Assembly (NCBI GenBank): GCA_030600745.1
Contig: JAUVLL010000023.1
Span: forward strand, 1 to 16,614
Source of the DNA: Spirochaetaceae bacterium
GTDB lineage: Bacteria > Spirochaetota > Spirochaetia > B11-G9
DNA length: 16,614 nt
Direction: 5' to 3'
Notes under the pieces: generated by a model
What the model was told of the DNA's origin: nothing
Database searches by the model: none
What the model saw: only the letters and a program-made list of their open reading frames with translations
Shown here: one piece after another, positions 1-8,634 of the stretch
How positions within the stretch are numbered: the first letter of the stretch is position 1
Layout: each line of letters begins with the position of its first letter
Program-made: the position numbers and the translations under genes

Positions 1-420
1 ATGGAAGAGGAATTAACTAACCAAAATATAGCGTATTTAAAAATGACAGGTAGCACCCGTAACAGAGATGTACTTGTTGATTCCTTTCAAAATGGAGATG
101 AGTATAAAGTTCTGCTAATGACTCTAAAAACAGGAGGTGTTGGATTAAATCTAACAGCTGCAGAATATGTTTTTATTTTTGATCCATGGTGGAATGTTGC
201 AGCAGAGAACCAGGCCATAGACAGGGTTCATAGGATTGGTCAGAAAAATAGTGTTTTTAGTTATAAGTTAATTACACGAAATACTATAGAAGAGAAAATA
301 CTACAGCTTCAGCAGAAAAAAATTGAATTGGTAAATGCCCTGATCGAGAGTGACGGGGAAGGTGGTAAGTCTTTAAGTGAACAGGATATCGACTTTATTT
401 TTTCAAATGACAGGATATAA
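1..420 (+). CDS. SNF2-family DEAD/DEAH helicase, C-terminal end (5' truncated)
   Basis: This is the last 139 codons of a Swi2/Snf2-type ATP-dependent DNA translocase. The ATG at base 1 is only the window edge: the visible part starts in the middle of helicase domain 2, so the ATPase domain 1 (Walker A and B) must lie upstream. Visible motifs are motif V (GGVGLNL, residues 45-51), the DPWWN segment (61-65) that is typical of SNF2 proteins, and motif VI with the arginine finger (QAIDRVHRIGQ, 71-81), followed by the family's TIEEKILQLQQKK helix (95-107). Proteins of this family move along duplex DNA and remodel protein-DNA complexes; the target here is unknown. The next gene starts at its stop codon, so the two are almost certainly co-transcribed and may work together. 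The family call is firm; the specific role is not. Confidence 0.5.
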   Translation: MEEELTNQNIAYLKMTGSTRNRDVLVDSFQNGDEYKVLLMTLKTGGVGLNLTAAEYVFIFDPWWNVAAENQAIDRVHRIGQKNSVFSYKLITRNTIEEKILQLQQKKIELVNALIESDGEGGKSLSEQDIDFIFSNDRI

Positions 421-426
421 TTGAGG

Positions 427-2988
427 ATGGATAATATAGCATGGAGTTACGACTCTATAGATAACTGGTACCATGTGGTGGAAGGGAAAGTCGTTTGTGA
501 TTTTTGCGGGAAAGAGACTTCTGGTGTTTTTTTTATATCTGAAGAAGAATCTGCATGTTTATCCTGTATTTTGAATTCTTTTAGCGAAGCTGCAAGCGTT
601 AAAATATATAATACAAAAGATGGGTATGAAATATTAAATGCTTTTGAGCCTGAATCAACTCCTACTATCAAGATCGGAATGTTATTGAATATGGACAGGC
701 TGCTTGAATCCCTGACAAAAATCCCTGAAACAAAGAAATTACGTATACTGTATTATATTACCCTTTCTCTGGGATATAATTCTTCCCATCCCCTTGGCCC
801 TCTGTTAAGATCAATTGCTGTAAACAAGATCATACTTGGAGCTGATACTTTTTTGAGGGTCCTTCTTGATGATATCGAAGTGGATTTAACCCTTGTTCAG
901 CCAATTGATCCTCAAATATTCAGATATAATCTGGCTCTTACCCTCTCTTTTCTTGCTCCATATAATAGATTGACTAAAACTCTAATTGAAAAAGTATTGG
1001 TAACAGCTAAGGAAAGAAAAGATACCTTTATTTTAAATTGGTTCGTTTTGAAAAAGGGGTATTATTTCCCCTCTGGAGATTTTTTCTCGCGGGAGTATGC
1101 TGCCGTTAACTTAATTAAAGCTTACAGAATTGCAAATGAGGTTTCAGTCTCTAAATCCTGTTCAAATAAGTATTGGATTAAACAGACTCTGGATGAAATT
1201 TATACCCTTAAATATCTAAAAAATATCTATAATTTATATCTTCACAATGTTCACAGGAAAGCAGAGCTTTCTCCTCAATTTGTATGGCCGGGAAATAAGG
1301 CAAAAAAGAAAGATTATGTTCGTATTTTTTCAGAAATTCTTTTAAATAAGAAATTGGCTAATGTATTTTTAGAGGAATTACCGGATTGGGTTAAAACAAG
1401 TTTGGAGGAAATGTTATGGGAAGATAACTGTCTGCCTTTAAATGAGTTTGAGGTAAGGGGTAATCTGAAGGTGCCTAAAGCCGATAGATTAGATTATTAC
1501 TTTGAAGCTAAACTGCCCCCTGAATCCCAGTTGTTTCAGGTATGGGTCAATAGAAGATACTATGGTTCACGTGGAGAAGTTTTTCTGTTTCTGGATGAAC
1601 TTCAGACAGATTTGTTTCGCTCGTGTCTGCCAATTTCAGAGAACTGCAAGCTGCATTTAAAAGACTCTTATAATTCCGATCTTTTTGTAAGTAGTAATAC
1701 TGAAATTTTAACACAGTTACGGGTAATTGTGATATACCTTCATCAGTTTGGAATAAAAAGAGCAAAAAATGGAGTGAAGATTTTAAAATCCAGTATTAAA
1801 GATGTCAGGAGTGTTTGTAGTATTGAGGAGTTGTATCCTGAAGTAAAAGATTTGGAGAATCTGAGACTAATTGTGCTATTGGAATTGGTTGAAAAGTTAC
1901 TGAAAAATAAAAAAAATATTGTTGGATCATCTTCAGATAAACTTCTTAAGACATTGTTCTCATTCTGCTTCAGTCCTAAGGAGAGTGTGCTTTTCAACTA
2001 TTGTCAGTTTTTAGACTATTTAAAATCCATCTATTTTGGGACGAACAAGGCAGCTCAGAATCGGTTTTATCAGGAGAGATTGGCAGTTAAAAAACTTCTT
2101 GAACAAATGGAAGTTGGTAAGTGGGTAGAAATTAATAATATTCATAGATATTTTAATGGCCAGGCTAGTATGCCGGAACCTTTTAATTTATCTGAAAATG
2201 ATGGTGAAATTTATTTTAGCACAAAAGATGCTGATTCCTATCGTTCAATGGACCGTACTTACGTTAGTTATGCGAATAGGGGAGAGACTATTTATAAACC
2301 TTACCTTAAGGTTTTGATGTTTGTTTTAAATACCCTTGGAGTTTTGGAAATAGCTTACACCATGCCTGTTAATAGTAAGTTTCAAGACAAGAGTAACCAG
2401 TGGTTGTCTGTGTATGATGGTATTAGGGAGGTTTCTCTTACACCCATGGGAGCCTGGCTTATTGGCCGGACAAAAACCTTCGAAGGAATAAAAAAAGAAT
2501 CTTCTGCAAAAGTTGACCTGGATGACAAAAGGCTTATTGTCACTGTCGAGGGAAAAGATCCTATAATTGAATTGACATTAAAACGTATGTCCCGTCCATT
2601 AGGACCAGGAAGTTTTATTGTTTCATCTGATGTTTTTCTACAGGATTGTGAATCAGTCAGAGATATTAAGGAAAAGATAAATAAATTTAAATTAAATATT
2701 GATAAAAATCCCCCTCTGGTTTGGGAAACATTTTTTAATTCCCTGCTGCAGAAGGTAGATCCCTTTGAGTTTGAAACAGATGAAATGCTGCTCTTTCGAT
2801 TGAATCCTTCAGATAAGGACCTTATATCTTTACTTTTCAGTGATCCCCATTTAAAATTGAATGTTATGAAGGTTGAAGACTATCATGTTCTTATTAAGAA
2901 AGGTTCATATAAAATGGTAAAAAACAGATTAGCCGAATATGGATATTTTCTTCCGCACAGGTTTACACTGTCGTCATCTCTTTTTTAG
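427..2988 (+). CDS. Large zinc-ribbon protein with helicase-associated XPB-N-like C-terminus
   Basis: No named family is certain for this 853-residue protein. A TTG at 421 is an equally possible start and gives 855 residues; the numbers below use it. AGGA at 412-415 serves TTG with 5 nt spacing and ATG 427 with 11. A C-x2-C-x16-C-x2-C zinc ribbon (C26, C29, C46, C49) opens the protein. A long helical middle has no recognised motif. Around 560-685 there is a winged-helix-like part with the phrase SLTPMGAWLIG (672-682). Residues about 704-845 follow the pattern of the helicase-associated domain at the N-terminus of XPB-type helicases (Helicase_C_3): a beta-rich start, LLFRLNPSDKDLISLLFSDP (790-809), then a closing helix and GY. 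No ATPase motif is present. It directly follows the SNF2 helicase gene, so a role as helicase partner or DNA-recognition subunit is inferred. It converges on polB with 3 nt between stop codons. Confidence 0.5.
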   Translation: MDNIAWSYDSIDNWYHVVEGKVVCDFCGKETSGVFFISEEESACLSCILNSFSEAASVKIYNTKDGYEILNAFEPESTPTIKIGMLLNMDRLLESLTKIPETKKLRILYYITLSLGYNSSHPLGPLLRSIAVNKIILGADTFLRVLLDDIEVDLTLVQPIDPQIFRYNLALTLSFLAPYNRLTKTLIEKVLVTAKERKDTFILNWFVLKKGYYFPSGDFFSREYAAVNLIKAYRIANEVSVSKSCSNKYWIKQTLDEIYTLKYLKNIYNLYLHNVHRKAELSPQFVWPGNKAKKKDYVRIFSEILLNKKLANVFLEELPDWVKTSLEEMLWEDNCLPLNEFEVRGNLKVPKADRLDYYFEAKLPPESQLFQVWVNRRYYGSRGEVFLFLDELQTDLFRSCLPISENCKLHLKDSYNSDLFVSSNTEILTQLRVIVIYLHQFGIKRAKNGVKILKSSIKDVRSVCSIEELYPEVKDLENLRLIVLLELVEKLLKNKKNIVGSSSDKLLKTLFSFCFSPKESVLFNYCQFLDYLKSIYFGTNKAAQNRFYQERLAVKKLLEQMEVGKWVEINNIHRYFNGQASMPEPFNLSENDGEIYFSTKDADSYRSMDRTYVSYANRGETIYKPYLKVLMFVLNTLGVLEIAYTMPVNSKFQDKSNQWLSVYDGIREVSLTPMGAWLIGRTKTFEGIKKESSAKVDLDDKRLIVTVEGKDPIIELTLKRMSRPLGPGSFIVSSDVFLQDCESVRDIKEKINKFKLNIDKNPPLVWETFFNSLLQKVDPFEFETDEMLLFRLNPSDKDLISLLFSDPHLKLNVMKVEDYHVLIKKGSYKMVKNRLAEYGYFLPHRFTLSSSLF

Positions 2989-2991
2989 CTT

Positions 2992-5364
2992 TTAAGAAAA
3001 CAAATCCAGCTGTCTCCCCTCGATAATTTCATCGAAACTAGTATTAATAGCGAAGAGTACACCGTCGGCCAGAGGTTTTATCTGTTTTTCGATATAGTGA
3101 CTATAATCAATATCTGTCGGGTTCATACTGACAGGGGTGGGACCACTGGATGTCATTAGATACTGGATTTCTTTCAGATTTTTTTGGTTTTCCGGATCCT
3201 CAAGTCTGGCTGCCTTAATATGGGGAGGTGTTATTTTTGTATATTCCTCGGCTTTTCGGGAGAGCCTTTTTTTGTAGACCAGAAGATCATCCAGTTCTCC
3301 ATCTTTTAGTCTGTTTATATAATCCTTTATCCATTCAACTAATTCCAAATCTCTGAAAAATCGTTCAAATAGTTCAAATTGGAATTTTTTTGCAAGCTCT
3401 GTCCAATCCGATCTTACAACCTCCAGTCCTTTAAACTCGATGCTGCCGTTTTCCATATAGCCTGCATATCTTTTTCTTGCTCCTTCTTTTGATGATCGCA
3501 TTGCAGGGAGAAAAAACTTTGTATAGTATTTTTCAAATTCCATTTCGAGTTTTGAATCTACTTTAAATTCTTCCTTTATAATCCTGTCAAAGTATTCATT
3601 GACCTTTTCTTTAAGTATATCTCCTGCTCGTTCAGGGTTAAGAAATTCCTCTTCCTTAAGACATACAAAAACAGAATCCGTATCACCATAGATAACCTGG
3701 TATCCCTTGTCTCTTAAAAAAGCTGCTGTTTTTTTTAGAATCCATTGACCTGTTTCCGTAATTGCCGATGGAAGATCCGGATGATAAAATCTGCATCCCG
3801 TAGTTCCCATTACTCCATAGAAACTATTCATAAGTATCTTAATTGCCTGGGACAGGTTTGTATTATTCTCCTTCTTTGCAAGTTCTCTCTGTTCCATCAT
3901 CTTTGTAAGGAAGTCCGGAAGGATATATTCCGAACTGGAAAAATTGTGTCCCGAAGGAGTTGTGACTGTATTTAAGTCTTTATTTTGCTGTTCCATATAA
4001 AGTGCTGCGTTAAGAGACAGAGGATCAATAAAAAATGTTCGAATAATAGTAGGGTACAAACTTTTAAAATCAAGAACTGCAACGCTATGGTATAGTCCTG
4101 GAGCAGATGTGAAGACATATCCTCCTGCAGCATGTCCACCGGGAATAACATCATCAATATCATATGCAACTTTCCCTTTTCTATGAATAGCAGGCAGCAT
4201 TAAATGATCGAAGGCAGCAACAGACATATTAACTCTGTCCATAGTTAAGCCTGTTATAAGGCTTCGGGTTTTCAGTTGTTCAATTAATCCTGTTTTTTCA
4301 TAAATCTCTGTAACGAGTATACAGTCCTCAAGGTTGTATTTTGCAAGGGCAGGCTTATCGTTATTAAATCTCCAGATTATTTCTTTTAGTTTATCTTCTT
4401 CTGGAGAAATATCTTTGCCTCTTCCCAGTATATCCTGTGCTACAGTTTCAAGTTTATAGTCATCAAACTTAAAAAATGCAGAACGAAGTGTCTGGGGTCC
4501 ATCAATAACAACCCTTCCTTCAGCATCTGCAGAGAATATACCGCTGCGCCGTTCATTGATAACAGTATTCTTTGTACCTCTGCCCAGTGTAAATGGGATA
4601 TGTAAGATATTACATTTATCAGCCAGGAATTTGAGATCGAACCCAATTACATGCCAGCCGATTAGAAGATCCGGATCCCATTCTTTTACTAATTTTATGA
4701 AAGATAGTATAAGATCCTTTTCATTAGCTCTGTACTCTATTTCAGCTCCTCCTATTCCGGGAACTTTTTCACTATCTTCGTGGTTGTTGTCCTTGTCCAG
4801 TACAAAAACTTTTTTAATGGCATTTCCATTAAAAATCCCATGAGCTGCAATGGAATATAGCAGCCCATTACTTCCGAATTGCTTAATAGGTTCAGTTTCA
4901 ATATCAATTGATAACCATTTTAATACAGGGATATACTTACAGGGTTTTAATGCCGGATTATACCAGAGAGTAATTTCACCCTTTAATTCATTTTGCCCGG
5001 CAATCTCAACACTTCCGTTAATAAATCTCTCCATAAGGTATCTGTCTGCAGGCTTGACATCCGACTCAAATATCTGAATTTGTTTGTTGGCAAGAGTTCT
5101 TTTCCCTTCATAGTAATAGTTAAGAGATTCAAAGTAGAGGGCATCAACATCTTTGTTTGTAAAAGATTGTAATTCGACCTGTCGTCTTTCCATACCGGGG
5201 AGGTCTGGAATCTCTGTATTCCGCTGTACAAAGAATAGAGGTTTATGGTGATTTATAATAATCTGAAATGGCCCTGACGGGGACCTTCCAAAATATTTAA
5301 GGGTGCATACACCTCTACTGTCGTAAGCAGACCTGCTTAGGATAAATCCTTTTTCTGATTCCAT
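2992..5364 (-). CDS. polB: DNA polymerase II (family B, proofreading)
   Basis: At 790 residues it is close to E. coli Pol II (783). The 3'-5' exonuclease motifs are Exo I (D154, E156 in IDIET), Exo II (FD at 242-243) and Exo III (Y343, D347 in YNLED). The polymerase motifs are A (D432 FKSLYP), B (KILMNSFYG, 509-517), C (YGDTDS, catalytic D561 and D563) and the KRYAGY segment (631-636). The C-terminus QLDLF is a beta-clamp binding peptide, as in Pol II. The enzyme fills gaps and restarts replication past lesions; E. coli polB is SOS-induced, but no LexA box was recognised here. In Exo II the Asn usual in Pol II (GWN) is His238. The ATG has no Shine-Dalgarno, but TATAAT ends 5 nt upstream. The gene lies 57 nt downstream of the diguanylate cyclase on the same strand. 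A decayed second copy of its 5' end lies at 13795-14055. Confidence 0.5.
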   Translation of the reverse strand: MESEKGFILSRSAYDSRGVCTLKYFGRSPSGPFQIIINHHKPLFFVQRNTEIPDLPGMERRQVELQSFTNKDVDALYFESLNYYYEGKRTLANKQIQIFESDVKPADRYLMERFINGSVEIAGQNELKGEITLWYNPALKPCKYIPVLKWLSIDIETEPIKQFGSNGLLYSIAAHGIFNGNAIKKVFVLDKDNNHEDSEKVPGIGGAEIEYRANEKDLILSFIKLVKEWDPDLLIGWHVIGFDLKFLADKCNILHIPFTLGRGTKNTVINERRSGIFSADAEGRVVIDGPQTLRSAFFKFDDYKLETVAQDILGRGKDISPEEDKLKEIIWRFNNDKPALAKYNLEDCILVTEIYEKTGLIEQLKTRSLITGLTMDRVNMSVAAFDHLMLPAIHRKGKVAYDIDDVIPGGHAAGGYVFTSAPGLYHSVAVLDFKSLYPTIIRTFFIDPLSLNAALYMEQQNKDLNTVTTPSGHNFSSSEYILPDFLTKMMEQRELAKKENNTNLSQAIKILMNSFYGVMGTTGCRFYHPDLPSAITETGQWILKKTAAFLRDKGYQVIYGDTDSVFVCLKEEEFLNPERAGDILKEKVNEYFDRIIKEEFKVDSKLEMEFEKYYTKFFLPAMRSSKEGARKRYAGYMENGSIEFKGLEVVRSDWTELAKKFQFELFERFFRDLELVEWIKDYINRLKDGELDDLLVYKKRLSRKAEEYTKITPPHIKAARLEDPENQKNLKEIQYLMTSSGPTPVSMNPTDIDYSHYIEKQIKPLADGVLFAINTSFDEIIEGRQLDLFS

Positions 5365-5369
5365 TACTA

Positions 5370-5375
5370 ATTATA
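5370..5375 (-). promoter_or_regulatory. Perfect -10-like box (TATAAT) just before the polB start
   Basis: TATAAT ends five bases before the polB ATG. There is no good -35: TTCCTC sits at 17 bp spacing. Transcription from it would begin at or inside the start codon, so it may make a leaderless mRNA or may not be a promoter at all. The same box with the same 5-base gap stands before the decayed polB copy (14061-14066), although the spacer sequence differs. That is the reason to record it. Confidence 0.5.
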
Positions 5376-5421
5376 GACTTTCTGAAGGTATTGAGGAAAG
5401 GATAAAGTTGAGTTGTTGACT

Positions 5422-7077
5422 TTATTTACAGGATTCTCCTGAAATACAGATCCTGTTTTTTCCTGCCTTTTTTGCTATATACATTGCTTCATCAGCCATT
5501 TGTAGTAAAGCAGCCAGAGCAATCTGATCTCCAAACGATTTGGAAATTCCAATACTTACAGTACATCTGATTTTATGATTTTTATACTTAAATACATAAT
5601 TTTCTATTCTGGTCCTTAATCTGTCTGCCACTATCAGGGCATCTTCAATTTTAGTCTGAGGTAGAAAAACTGCAAACTCTTCCCCCCCCAGCCGACCAAA
5701 AATATCCTCATCTCGTAAGCAATTTAACCCAAGTCGAGAGAACTCTTTTAATACAATATCACCAGCGGAATGCCCATAATCGTCATTTGTATCTTTAAAA
5801 TTGTCAAGATCAATCATGAGAATAACCAGGGGTTCTTTTGAACGCTTTATTCGAACCATCTCTTTATTGGCCAAAACCATAAAATGTCTGCGATTATTTA
5901 TCAATGTTAATGAATCCGTGGTAGCCAGTTTCTTCAGTTCAGTTTCTCGTTTCTCAACTTCTTCAACAAAGTACAGAAAGCTCTCTGATAAATCGGAAAT
6001 TTCATCGTTTCTTTTAAGACTAATTGACTTTACAGTTTCAATGTCATTTTTCTTTACAGCTTTATTTAGATTCACCAGTCGCATTGTTATATTTCGATTA
6101 AATGAAGATACTAATATAAAGGTTATTAATATGGAGATACCAACCAGAAAAGAAAAAATCAGAACCAGCCGATTGATCCAAAGAGAGAGTGAGCCTGATT
6201 TTTCTTCTGTCGCATTTATTTCGGAATTGAATATATTGATTGTTAAAGTCTCAAGGTCCTTAACCAGACTGCGGGAGAGATTTGCACGGGCTGTAGATTT
6301 TGACAATATTGTTTGCTGTTCTATCAGCATTGGAAGGATACCAGTAATCCCCAGTATCTCTTCATATAAAAGAGTTTCCAGTTCTATTGCTCTTCCCTTT
6401 AGTGATTGGGGCATATTTACGGATAAATCAGTAAGTGTCTGGAAATTATTTGAAAGCAATTTACTTATATTTCGAATTTTATATAATGAGTGCTCAGATC
6501 TTGCCTGCCCTGCAAGAATAATAGTCTCTAAGGCAATAGTACTCCACTCGGAAATTAGCTCAGATAAAATACTATTATTGGATATTTCAGTCTCTTTTTT
6601 TTCAAAACAAAAGATCTCTCCAGGCAGTTTAAATAAATTTGCCTGCTTTTTATCAATCTGAGATGTGATCTGAATTCTGGAAGCAACAAGTTTCTCCAGT
6701 TCCATTAACGTTTTTTCCATTACATTGATACTATTATTAATCTGCTGATTCTCCATCCCCTCCAACTCTATCAGACTACTGATCTGGATTAGACGTTTAT
6801 TAATACTCGATGTACTTATCCTAAGATGTGTCTCCGATTCTGACGAAGAAAGCCTTTCTACTTCGAGAACGAGATTTTTTGCATAATCTGTATACCGGGT
6901 TCCTATAATAATCTTTGGAATAGATTCATTGCTGATAGAACTAAGATCAGAACCGGTTTTGAAAAATCCATATAAAGCAATCGCCGATATTAATATAAGA
7001 GAACAGAGAATAAAACCGAGTACTATGAATATTGTGACTGCAACTTTATAGCGACGATTTGTTTTTATAAAATTCAT
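5422..7077 (-). CDS. Membrane diguanylate cyclase with periplasmic sensor, HAMP and GGDEF domains
   Basis: The predicted product makes c-di-GMP from two GTP. Of its 551 residues, TM1 is about 12-38, a mostly helical periplasmic sensor region about 40-300, and TM2 303-325. A HAMP-like linker (about 326-380) leads into a coiled stretch ending in ELKKLATTD, the usual GGDEF entry. The GGDEF domain (384-547) has the metal site D423, the FKDTNDDYGHSAGD segment (427-440) and the active-site loop GGEEF (464-468), a functional variant. An RxxD inhibitory I-site (R455-D458) lies five residues before GGEEF, so product inhibition is expected. There is no EAL or HD-GYP partner nearby. The start codon is 2 nt after the stop of the nucleotidase-like gene, which implies translational coupling and suggests that the secreted protein feeds a signal to this sensor (inference). 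polB follows on the same strand. The signal that the sensor region detects is unknown. Confidence 0.5.
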   Translation of the reverse strand: MNFIKTNRRYKVAVTIFIVLGFILCSLILISAIALYGFFKTGSDLSSISNESIPKIIIGTRYTDYAKNLVLEVERLSSSESETHLRISTSSINKRLIQISSLIELEGMENQQINNSINVMEKTLMELEKLVASRIQITSQIDKKQANLFKLPGEIFCFEKKETEISNNSILSELISEWSTIALETIILAGQARSEHSLYKIRNISKLLSNNFQTLTDLSVNMPQSLKGRAIELETLLYEEILGITGILPMLIEQQTILSKSTARANLSRSLVKDLETLTINIFNSEINATEEKSGSLSLWINRLVLIFSFLVGISILITFILVSSFNRNITMRLVNLNKAVKKNDIETVKSISLKRNDEISDLSESFLYFVEEVEKRETELKKLATTDSLTLINNRRHFMVLANKEMVRIKRSKEPLVILMIDLDNFKDTNDDYGHSAGDIVLKEFSRLGLNCLRDEDIFGRLGGEEFAVFLPQTKIEDALIVADRLRTRIENYVFKYKNHKIRCTVSIGISKSFGDQIALAALLQMADEAMYIAKKAGKNRICISGESCK

Positions 7078-7079
7078 AA

Positions 7080-8591
7080 TTAATCAGAGCATGTGGAAAG
7101 AATTCTGCCTTCAATTTCAGGAGAAATCTTTTTAATGGATTCAATATATAATTGGGTTATCTCCCACACAAGCATACTTCTTCGGGAAGTCCTCAACAAA
7201 TCTGACTGCTTTAGCATTTCATATCCATCTCCCCCTTTATAGAGGAATTCAGATATTGCAAGTGAATACAATTTATTTGGACTAATTGGTTTACCCTTAT
7301 AAATGATGGATTGTATCCTTGAACCAGGAGGTTTATCCGAACAATAACTCACATTAATTCCTGAAACTTGTAGAAATCGGCCTTTAACATTTTCAACAAG
7401 GCTGACAGAGTTTTCCAATATACTTTTTAACTGGGTTCCCGAGACCGAAATTAATGTACTTACGTTGCGAAAGGGCAGTTCTTTAAGAATATCTTTCCGG
7501 GTCAATTCCGTTCCAGCTTCGTATATTTTATTACCCCGAATACTACCCCCATTTATAAGGGCTATATCGGAATCGTAGTAATTACGTATGGCATCAGCCA
7601 CTAGATTTCCAAAGGCATTTTCTTCTGTTCTGACAGCATTTCTTGTTGTGTCCAGAGGTGTTTCCGTTATACCAATAGTTATATCCATAATTTCTGATAA
7701 AATGGAATTATAATATTCAATCTGCCTGGAAATCAGAAGATCCGGTTTGTAATTCTTAAGAGATTCCATGGTGGCTGAAAACCTGGCTATAACTTTATTA
7801 TCGTTGCGCACAAGTTCCACATCCACTACAAGGGCATTTCCCTTATTGCTTCCCTGTATACCATAAAATCCTGAATTGACCGGCTGTATGGAATCATTGA
7901 CAGAATTGGCCTCAAATATCATATTGACAGTCTTGTTATTAAGAAGATCTTCTGTCTCAGGAAGAGTGTGCCCTGTAAGAAGAATAATAAAATCTGTGTT
8001 ATTATCTTGCAGGTTTCCGGCAGTATTAAGAATAGCACTTGCTGAATTATTGACCAAAATTCTATCAGGCAGAAAGCTCTTATGAACAGCTTCATTCAAA
8101 ATAGAGAAGATTCCAATTTTAAAACCATCAATATCTATGCTTAGGCTGTCCTCAACTCCATCTAAATTCCCACCACTCACCGGATCATATAAATTGGCAG
8201 AAATATATGGAAAAGCCGATTCTGCAATTCTTAAAAGCAGTTCATCTTCCTTGTAGGAGAATTCTCTTTCATTTATTGCCATTACAGTCGGTTCAAGACT
8301 ATTGAGTATATCGATCATATGAGATCCAAAATCAAAAGATGACATGGCACTGGGAGCCAGTGAATCTCCTCCATGAAGGAATAATACATTTTGACATAAC
8401 TTTCGTGATTCTTTTAATAGGGTTCCGAGTTCGGACAATCCTCCTATATCGTTAGAAGGTGTATCAATTTCAGGCATTTTTGATACATAAACTATACGGA
8501 ATTTTGTAGAATCAGCAAATACTGGAGAAATTGAAAGTAGCAATAAAAGAATTAATAATGAAAAAACCTTATAGTAATTTTTCATCTTCAT
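7080..8591 (-). CDS. Secreted 5'-nucleotidase-like protein with degenerate catalytic motifs
   Basis: The chosen start is ATG 8591 (503 residues), with ATG 8585 as an alternative. A longer TTG start at 8627 is rejected because it lies in the -35 box. A signal peptide ends near VFA (residue 26). The rest follows UshA/5'-nucleotidase architecture: an N-terminal metallophosphatase domain (about 30-290) and a C-terminal nucleotide-binding domain (about 305-500). The C-terminal domain looks sound, with AFGNLVADAIR, NGGSIRG (347-353), FLQVSG and GGDGY (453-457). The N-terminal domain does not. GGD (74-76) remains, but the D-x-H that should sit near residues 34-43 is absent, GNHEF has become NEREF, and the final GHxH is replaced around EANSVND. 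Hydrolysis therefore seems unlikely, and binding of nucleotide or a related ligand more likely. It is the first gene of a unit with the diguanylate cyclase, so a ligand-sensing role is inferred. Confidence 0.5.
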   Translation of the reverse strand: MKMKNYYKVFSLLILLLLLSISPVFADSTKFRIVYVSKMPEIDTPSNDIGGLSELGTLLKESRKLCQNVLFLHGGDSLAPSAMSSFDFGSHMIDILNSLEPTVMAINEREFSYKEDELLLRIAESAFPYISANLYDPVSGGNLDGVEDSLSIDIDGFKIGIFSILNEAVHKSFLPDRILVNNSASAILNTAGNLQDNNTDFIILLTGHTLPETEDLLNNKTVNMIFEANSVNDSIQPVNSGFYGIQGSNKGNALVVDVELVRNDNKVIARFSATMESLKNYKPDLLISRQIEYYNSILSEIMDITIGITETPLDTTRNAVRTEENAFGNLVADAIRNYYDSDIALINGGSIRGNKIYEAGTELTRKDILKELPFRNVSTLISVSGTQLKSILENSVSLVENVKGRFLQVSGINVSYCSDKPPGSRIQSIIYKGKPISPNKLYSLAISEFLYKGGDGYEMLKQSDLLRTSRRSMLVWEITQLYIESIKKISPEIEGRILSTCSD

Positions 8592-8599
8592 ATAAAATG

Positions 8600-8627
8600 A
8601 GTATATGTGTAAAAAACAGATTGTCAA
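8600..8627 (-). promoter_or_regulatory. Sigma70-type promoter of the nucleotidase-like/GGDEF/polB unit
   Basis: On the minus strand a consensus TTGACA (8627-8622) and TATACT (8605-8600) are 16 bp apart. The -10 box ends 8 bases before ATG 8591, so the transcript would start next to or at the start codon, with no room for a Shine-Dalgarno sequence. Either the message is leaderless, or translation starts at ATG 8585 with a leader of a few bases. This promoter probably drives all three minus-strand genes down to polB. Confidence 0.5.
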
Positions 8628-8634
8628 TAGAATA

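Noticed and set aside
2985..2995. Bidirectional terminator between the 855-residue protein and polB
   Set aside because: Only 3 bases separate the two stop codons and no stable hairpin with a T-run is visible there.
5801..6661. 286-codon open frame on the plus strand inside the diguanylate cyclase gene
   Set aside because: It is antisense to a gene with clear HAMP/GGDEF motifs, is rich in Ser/Arg/Ile as expected of a mirror frame, and has no ribosome site or known motif.
8592..8627. TTG start at 8627 extending the nucleotidase-like protein by 12 residues
   Set aside because: The TTG is the first triplet of the -35 box, and the added residues would precede a normal signal peptide.
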